Positions 14,801-23,800 of a stretch of 60,000 nt of DNA are shown here, one piece after another. The DNA is from Liolophura sinensis (taxonomy: Eukaryota; Mollusca; Polyplacophora; Chitonida; Chitonidae). The stretch's first letter is position 1; each line of letters starts with the position of its first letter. The DNA is taken from contig NC_088307.1 of NCBI RefSeq assembly GCF_032854445.1, positions 10,368,017-10,428,016 of the forward strand. Direction: 5' to 3'. The translations under genes and the position numbers were made by a program. The notes beneath the pieces are model-generated. The model had not been told where the DNA came from. It searched no databases and saw only the letters and a program-made list of their open reading frames with translations.

Positions 14801-17800
14801 AAGCACACTCGTCACAAACCTCTGGCACTTTTACACTGCCATCCAGGCCATTGGCACCCCACCAGCTTACCCCAAGCACACTCGTCACAAACCCCGGGCA
14901 CTTTTACACAACCAACCAGGTCATTGGCACCCCACTAGCTCACCACAAGCACACTCGTCACAAACCTCTGGCACTTTCACACAACCATCCAGGTCATTGG
15001 CACCCCACCAGCTTACCCCAAGTACACTCATCACAAACCTCTGGCACTTTTACACAACTATCCAGGTCATTGGCACCCCACTAGCTTACCACAAGTACAC
15101 TCCTCACAAACCTCGGGCACTTTTACACAACCAACCAGGTCACTGGCACCCCACTAGCTTACCCCAAGTACACTCCTCACAAACCTCTGGCACTTTTACA
15201 CAACTAACCAGGTCATTGGCACCTTATTAGGTCACTACAAGTATCCTCGATACAAACCTCTGGCACTTTTACACAATCAACCAGGCCATTGGTACACCAC
15301 TAGCTCACCACAAGCACACTCGTCACAAACCTCTGGCACTTTTACACAACCAACCAAGTCATACGCACCCACTAGCTCACCACAAGAACACTCATCACAA
15401 ACCTCGGGCACTTCTACACAACCAACCAGGTCACTGGCACCCCACTAGCTCACCACAAGCACACTCGTCACAAACCTCTGGCACTTCTACACAACCAACC
15501 AGGTCATTGGTACCCGACTAGCTCACCACAAGCACACTCGTCACAAACCTCTGGCACTTTTACACAACCAACCAGGTCATTGGTACCCGACTAGCCCACC
15601 ACAAGTACACTTTCCACAAACCCCTGGCACTTTCACACAACCATCCAGGTCATCTGCACCCCACTAGCTCACCACTCACTGCATGCTTCTGGCACATCCC
15701 ACCAATCAAGCTGTTGGCACGTCAATACTTCAAAACAAATGGTCAGCCAATAAATGTAAGACACTTTATTTGAGCTTGTATATACTTATGTAAAGTGACT
15801 ATACCAGAAATATCTGGCAAAAATTCGATCAGCACAAATTCAATGAAATTTTTGCTACTATTTTAGAATAGCCCAAATAATTAGTTTACACAAATAATCA
15901 GCCTCATGTGTGCACTTGTTACAATTCAAAATCGGCCATAAAATTCCAAAAATATATGAAGTATAATAGAGGGAACCATTTTAACACGACAAATAGCACA
16001 GGTATAAGTCCAATAATTACTGACAGGCAATACTTTGAGTTCATCTCAGCAAATACAGAATATTTCATTTGTTTAATAGCAAATATGGATTTTTGTGCCA
16101 AAAATCTCTGGTGACATGTATGTAATATTTATTTATTTAATTGATTGGTGTTTCACTCCGTGCTCAAGAGTATTTCACCTATACGACGGTGGCCAGCATT
16201 ATGGTGGGTGGAAACTGGGCAGAGCCGGGGGGAACCCATGACCATCCGTAGGTTGCTACAGACCTTCCCACGTACGGCCGGAGAGGAAGCCAACATGAGC
16301 TGGACTTTAACTCACAGCGACCGCATTGGCGATGTGGTAAGTACTTACCACTTCACCAGGGTATATATTATGTCGGATGCCCGTTTGTTGGGACTTCAGG
16401 CTACACCTACACAGTGGTCCGTCATTCATCTAAAAGAAAAATAATAACACTTTCAAACATTGCATGTAGCAACAGTAAAGACTGATTGATTTATTTATTT
16501 CATTCCTGCTTAACACCATACTCAAGAGTTTTTCACTAGTAAGTTGGCCGTCAATTACAAGGGTGGAGGAAACCAGAGTGCTGGCATAAACCACCAACCA
16601 TTGGCAAATTACTGACACACTTTCCCAAGTGATATACAGATATACATGTATGCACCATATTGGTGGAAGGCAAGTGGACTTCAATGAAGGGTAAACTAAG
16701 CACACATGGGTTATTGTCACTAGGGCCCCGCAAGCAGTGAGAGCAGGGAATCTACAAACTCCCTCACCAAGGCTAGGCTTGAACCTTTACCTATGTAGTC
16801 TTTAGGGGTTATTGATGTTTTGGTCAGCACTCACCTCTCCCGGCTCATTGAACCATAGCTCACTGTGTAGTCTGTAGGGGTTTTCTATCTTGTGGTTCAA
16901 CTCCTCCACCCAATGCATGCTATCTTCCACATCTTCTTCATCCTCAGACGAGCTGCTCACACTGCAATCTGAATCTGAATATAAAAGTAATGATAATAGT
17001 CACATTAAAATATGAGCACGTTACATGTCAATATCTGTTGCTTTTACCACAAAATATGCATGAAGACCAATAATCTTTGACCAGGATTACCGTTCATTAT
17101 TAGACTGCCACTAGCCCACCACCAGCACACTTGCAGGTGTCTAGCATTCCACTACCATTCACCTTGCCCTCATCTTTTGTTACTGCTGGAGTCTGTAGGT
17201 ACGGTGCCTAATGCCACTAGCTCACCACTAGCACACTTGTAGCAGGCTTCTAGCAATCCACTACAATTCACCTTGCCCTCGTTTTCTGTGGGTGTACAGT
17301 TACAGCTGTGACATGTATATGATATTTATTTATTTATTTATTTGATTGGTGTTTTACGCCGTACTCAAGAATTTTCCACTTATGCAATGGCAGCCAGCAT
17401 TATGGTGGGAGGAAACCTGGCAGAGCCCTGGGGGAAACCCATGACCATCCCCAGGTTTGCCACCAGACCTTCCTACTGACATGCACTCTAAGGACTCCTT
17501 CGATGTCATATGACTGAAAAACTGTAAACCCCAAGCACTCACTCACTCATTTGGTGTTTTTACGTATACTGTGTCTTCTTGCGGCAGGTAGAGTCCATGC
17601 TGACAAAGTGCTGCTGCCAGTGAAGCATCATGCTGAGGACACCAGACATGACACCCTACCCATGTCACATCATAATTACACAAGGTCAACCAGTCATGTT
17701 TCCTTACTCTAACCTCTCTAACCTGAGCACCAAGCAAGGCAACAGGAAGAATCATTTTAAAAGTTTTTGGTATGAACTGACCCATGCTTGATCCCAGCTC

Positions 17801-20800
17801 TGTCAACTTCTAGACGGACATTCTAACCATCTGGCCACGAAAGGAAACTAATGGCATGCTGGCAGGGAATTCTGAGCCCTACTTGTGGAAAACCAGTGGA
17901 ATGTAACTCAAGAAAAAACTATTCTCTCAACAGAACATATGCCATTAGGTTTTTCCAAATCAAACTGGTTTCCACTATTCAGCTATAGCGTCAGTGTCCA
18001 CACTGCACACAGACATAGCATTATGACAATGATCCATCACCCTGGTCATTTCTTTGTTTGTACCCACCTGAGGAGTGCCCGTCCTCGTCGTGGTGATGAT
18101 GGTGATGGTGGACATTCACTGGTCTTCGCGGGGGGTCGTAGTTAGGCTGCCCTTCCATTGCCTTCACAGACCTTTTAACAATGTCTTCCTCAAATTTATT
18201 TTCCAAGTCCAGCATTTTCTGTGTACCTTCCATGCAGCCTGTCTGAAAATCCGTAGGGAGACCATCCAGCTGAGTGTATATATTTCTTAATAGCAAGGTA
18301 CCACGTCACATCAATAATTGATTTAAACTAAAGTTTGTGATTTGTTTGTGGCTTCCGGTGAATTTCAGCTGTTACTAAGACACAAATATCCTCATAACAA
18401 TTCATTAGAAACAAACACACCTGAACATGCTCATCTGCTAAATATTTGTGAAGCCTGGCAAAAAGTCATGCATCATGACCATGTGTTCAGGGCTGCTGGT
18501 AAGTGCATACTTCATGTTAAAAGACATGATGTCAAAAGGTTGACTGACTAACAGTGTAACTTCTAAAGCTGCTTGTCACAGCTGAAAATCCAGTACTCAT
18601 ATCACAAATATAAAACATGATATCCTAAAACATCAATGACAAACACATGCTGGTTTTCGAGTTTTAACTGTTTTGTTTTTTTTTTCCTATCTGTTTTTAA
18701 ATATGTCCTAACACTATTGTTTCATTTTTGTTGCTCTCACTACCAATTCGAAAACCTGAACCTCCTCATCTTTCCACCTTGTTCTCGCCACAATATGGCT
18801 GAAATATAGCTGGTGTGGCGTTAAGCCATAATCAATCATTCATTCGTTCAATGACAAACATGTACAATGTATAAAGCCAATTCAGTCATCACAAATACAT
18901 GTAGTCTTTTATTTCATGTTTTCTACACGTTAAATCAAATGATACATCAACTGATCAATCAAACGATAAATTTCACTTTGCTTCTAAGGCCAACGACACT
19001 TGATGCCCTGTTTCAAATCAGGACATTTTGGACAATTAAATTACAGGTGGTGGGACGATTCTCATTTCTCATTATCGTTATTATGACTGTGACAATCTGG
19101 AAACAAAAGATGATATAATCAGTTCCAATGCACAGGATAAAATGGGGAAAAAAAGGAATCATGTGTGACAGTTGGAAAGAAAAAATATATATATTTATTG
19201 TTCCAAACTCAAGAAATTTTCACGGATGCATCATCAGTCAGTTTTACATGAAGAAACATGAATGCCCAGTATAAACCATTGACCTTGGGCACGTTACTGA
19301 CAAACTTTCCTACATGTGACATACAGACATGCACACCACATTGGTGGAAGACAAGTGGTTCACAACACACATTATACGGCATGAATGGCCGGCCAAATGG
19401 TAGGGGTTTTTCTTACCACTTTTCTGTAACCAAATCCACATGAACAGTGACACGAGCGACATGCACTACATGTAATTCCCTGCTCAACCCCGAGACTAAG
19501 TGTGATGCCCTCAAGCACCCCTACGGACCTACCTGCGTGTTTCTGGTGAAGTACAAATCAGCAGGGGAGCATCTTAGCCAGATAGGTATGTCCTCCTCAA
19601 TCTCTGCTGGGGGTGCTTCTTCCTGGGTTTCCTCCAGGGATTTGTCAGGGCTGGGGCTCCGTGAGGGAGCTCGCTTGGCCCGCTTTCTAGATGGCCTGGT
19701 CAGACACAAGGTGAATGGAGAGAGATGTCAAATGAAGTCAATGTGTCGTTATGGGGAGTGGGGGAGTTTGAGATCACACTATTTTGTCGCAAAAAGAAAA
19801 ATACTTCCTGTGTCGTGACTTGTCAAAAATGTTTGGTAATTTTTGTGGACACTGATTTATCCATTGTTAAACCTGTTTCACCGAGTTCTGAAAGTTCAAA
19901 GGACACTCAGTTTCTTCAGTAACTTCGAAGGTTTGCGAAGCTTCTCAACTTTCTCCAGCATTCATCAACTGTAAATAACTTTTGGAAACATTTTACAGCT
20001 TCTTACGTTCTAATAAATGTAATAAGAAATAGTTGCCTAACATTTCTGACCGGTCACACGGTGCACGTTTTATCTCTACGCCATACCAGATTAAATTGTT
20101 TCCAATGTCGGAGGAAAAAATGAAAATAAAAATAAAACTTAACAAGAGTTCAGATGAACACAACCCACGCCCCAACAAGTGCATTTGTTTGATATTTATA
20201 AAAGAATACCAGCAGCACTGCGGTGAGTACAACCCCAATGGCAAAAGTTAAAACTTGTTGCTATAAAGGTTATAGGCAATGGACTTTCCATGCCATTAAA
20301 CCGATCTGACTTTTGTTACCTCTTCTCCAAGTTGATACAGGAATCCTGTTCCAGAAGACCAAAATCTATTCCAGCTAGCATACGGTGGTAAATAACCATA
20401 AATTTCTCCCAGGACTAAGCTGCATACTTCGCCTGATTCTGAGAGTTTAACTTATCTTTAATACAGGTGTTTCAACGTTCTTTTGGGAAGGTAGGAAGAT
20501 CTGCTATTGGAAAAAATATACTTTAGGCATCAAATGCATTATTTGCATTACCCATTACTCACCGATGCACTATTTTGGGCAAAATTTTGAGTCATTTACC
20601 ATACACAAAGTACACATATCTCTCACTTTTACCTTTCATCTCTTTCCTGGGATAGGTTTCGCTTGCGTGAATATCGCTGACTGCCGTCTTCAGACTGAGA
20701 CTCTGAGGAATGGTGTCTCCTGTAATCAGCATGGAACCAATTACTGAGCACAAATGAGGCAATGATTGAGCACTTGTGAGGCAATGATTGGGCATGACTG

Positions 20801-23800
20801 AGAAAATGATTGAGCGCAAGTGAGACAATGATTGAGCACAAGTGAGACAATGATTGAGCACAAATGAGGCAATGATTGAGCACCAGTGAGACAATGATTG
20901 AGCACAAGTGAGACAATGATTAACCCGAAGAGAGACAACAATTAAGCTTAAGAGAGCCAATGATTGAGCATGAGTAAGATGATTGAGCACCAGTGAGACA
21001 ATAATTGAGCAAAAGAGAGACAATGATTTTGCACCAGTGAGACAATGAATGGGCACTAGCGATACAATGACTAAGTGTAAGCGAGACAATGATTAACCTT
21101 AAGAGAGACAACAATTAAGCTTAAGAGAGGTAATGATTGAGCATGAGTGAGACAATGATTGAGCACAAGCGAGACAATGATTGAGCACAAGTGAGACAAT
21201 GATTGAGCACAAGCGAGACAATGATTGAGCATTAGTGAGACAATGATTTAGACAATAAATTTTATGTTTACACGTATAAAATGCAGCACCATCATTAATT
21301 TTTTGTTAATTTGAGTCATTTGAGTTTTAGAAGACTCCTTCAGAAGGACAAAATAAGACCCTGTATCCAACCCTTCACAACAGCTATAGTTTTATAGGGT
21401 CTTAAAGCAGCGCATGTAGATGTGCATGTAAGCTGTACGTACCTGGGGGACCTTCGTCTTCTCCTGTCTTCCGTCCGCCCCCTATCTCGACCCCGTTCAG
21501 GCGATTCCCTCCTCATCCTGTCCCACTCCAGGCCTCGCCTGTCCCCTGAGTCACTAAGCCCTGATCCTGTGTCATCTACTGTACTGCTGCTAGCACCACA
21601 TCTTTCTCTGTCAGTCCTGTCACTCCTGTAAGATCCACCATCACTGTCTCGCCCTGTGGGTCGGGATCGTTGATAATCTCTGAAACGCCCCCGGTCGCGT
21701 CCTGAACTCTCCCTATCACTTCTTCCCCGCCCCATTTCCCTGCTGTTCCGCCCATTATTACTGCGTCGATCGTCGTTCCTTTCTGATCTACTGTTGTCAT
21801 GCCTGCTTCGGTAATCGCTCCGCAGCCGCTCTCTCGAGTAGTCCCGCCTCCGATCAGAGTGAAACATGCTTCTGCTACCGCTTCTGCTCTGATCCCTAAA
21901 CTGACTACTAATTCTGTCAGGATTTCTCTCCCTTGACCTATGAGCTCTCCTGTCCCAGTTGCCAGGGCTGTTCCCTCTCCTCTGATCAGACTCACTGTCC
22001 CTTCCGGAGTGCGGTGAACCACGCGTATCCCATGATGACCTGCTAGAGTCTCGAGATCTGAAAGAGTGCTTCCCCCTGTGTTCGGGGCTGTGTCCTGACA
22101 ATCGACAGTCCGTATCCCCTCGGACATTATCCAGTTCCCTGCCTGGAGAGCAGAACTGGGGGCCTGACTTGGGATACCTGGAGGGGTCTGGACAAGGAGC
22201 GCCAAATGGTAAGCGAGGCCCCATGGACGTCTGTGGGGTCCGGGGCCCAAATGGTGGGTGACCCTGATGTTGAAGAGGCATCATATGAGATGGCTGAACC
22301 ATTGACCCAGAGACAATCTGTGAGTAGACACCTCTGAAAACAACCAGAGAAAAAATAAAGGGCATAAATAATTGAGCTACAACAATAGAGTTTTACAGGG
22401 AAAGGAATTTTTTGAAATAAGACAACACTTAAAATTCCACACAGATAGAGACTAAACTTACAAGTGAAAATTATACATGGGTTATTATCATTGAGTTAGA
22501 ATTCCATAATAAATCACAACAGGAGTGACATTCTTCAGTGCATGTTTTTTCCCTCTTAAAACTTTAATATTCCCAGAAGGATGATAGGTCTGCCACCAAA
22601 ATATTATTTGCAATGTACATGTACATGTTAGTTTAAATAGTTTGTTCAAGGACAAGACAGCACCTGGCTGAAACATACACGTATTTCAATCGAAAGCAGG
22701 GTAGTCAAGCTTTATAATTTTAATGAGATTTCACTGGACAACAAGTAGAACAAAATGACAATGCTGCACAAATGGCTGATGTGAGTTGAGGTAGGCATCT
22801 TGAGAATTTTATCCAATCAAACATGTTGCTATCAGATTGTGCGGCCTAAGCTGTGACGTAGCCTTTACCCATTCACTCATGAAGTGACATATGATAACAC
22901 AAACTACAGCATAAGACATCATTTTGGGATCTGTTACAACGATTTAGTTACGTGCAGCATTTGGGATTCCGAAGGTTTATGGGAATTAGAAGACAGCATC
23001 TCTCCGGATAATGCTTAAAATCAATCCAAAATTTTGTGATGTAAGTTTTTTCCAAATTTATTACAAGCAAAAAATGTAAATTTTGCTGCTTCATCTGTCT
23101 TGCATACAAAGGATGTCTTTTTTTTATCTCTTATGAAATACAGTAAAATTGTTGAAACATTGTGTTCAAGCTGAGATGCTTTCTCTGACGTCTGCGATAA
23201 TTAGGTCAGCACTGCTTTTATCTTAGAAGCGACAGCTACAAAACTGAAGCATAAAATCCAGTGACAGTCGAATGCCTTGATCAGGCTCAGTATATTTAGA
23301 TTTACTGAGCATGAATCTAGTTAAACAAAACTCTTTGCAATTTGTAAATTTTGCAAACATTTAACTGGGTTCAAAATAACCAGCACAACCCCTCCGGAGG
23401 CTACGACCTGAACCAGGCATACTGGCACGGCCGTGCATCTGTAGCTATGTTACTGAAACAGGGTCACTGGAGTTCCTTGTAAATATATATAGTAGGCCAC
23501 TGTGTCAACATTCAAGCAGTGGAAGAAATACTCTTTCAGTATGTCTAATTCCTGAGAAACCTATATTTGTCACTTGGGCCAAAGTCCATCACTTTTATCT
23601 GTCACAGGCTACTGATTAGTCTATTATACGGAAAATACCTTCCATGTTATAAAGCTAGAGTAAATGTTATATCACCTTGCCCTCGATAATGGAGAAGTGC
23701 TGAAGATGTGTCAAGACGAAGTTAAGACAAAAAACGACTTTAGAATGGAGTAAGAACCAACATGAAAATGTCCCCATACAGAAGTCTTCATTCCACAAAT

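Noticed and set aside
12602-15230. Several 75-150-codon ORFs with His/Thr-rich repeats
   Set aside because: All arise from the 73-bp satellite; they appear in multiple frames and on both strands as expected for an array without stops.
12596-15672. Possible CRISPR-like array
   Set aside because: Units are head-to-tail 73-bp copies without unique spacers, and the window is clearly eukaryotic.
20592-21089. 165-codon minus-strand ORF rich in Leu, Ser and Cys
   Set aside because: Produced by the 22-bp minisatellite in a Drosha intron; only its end overlaps the true exon at 20633-20719, in a different frame from the gene.
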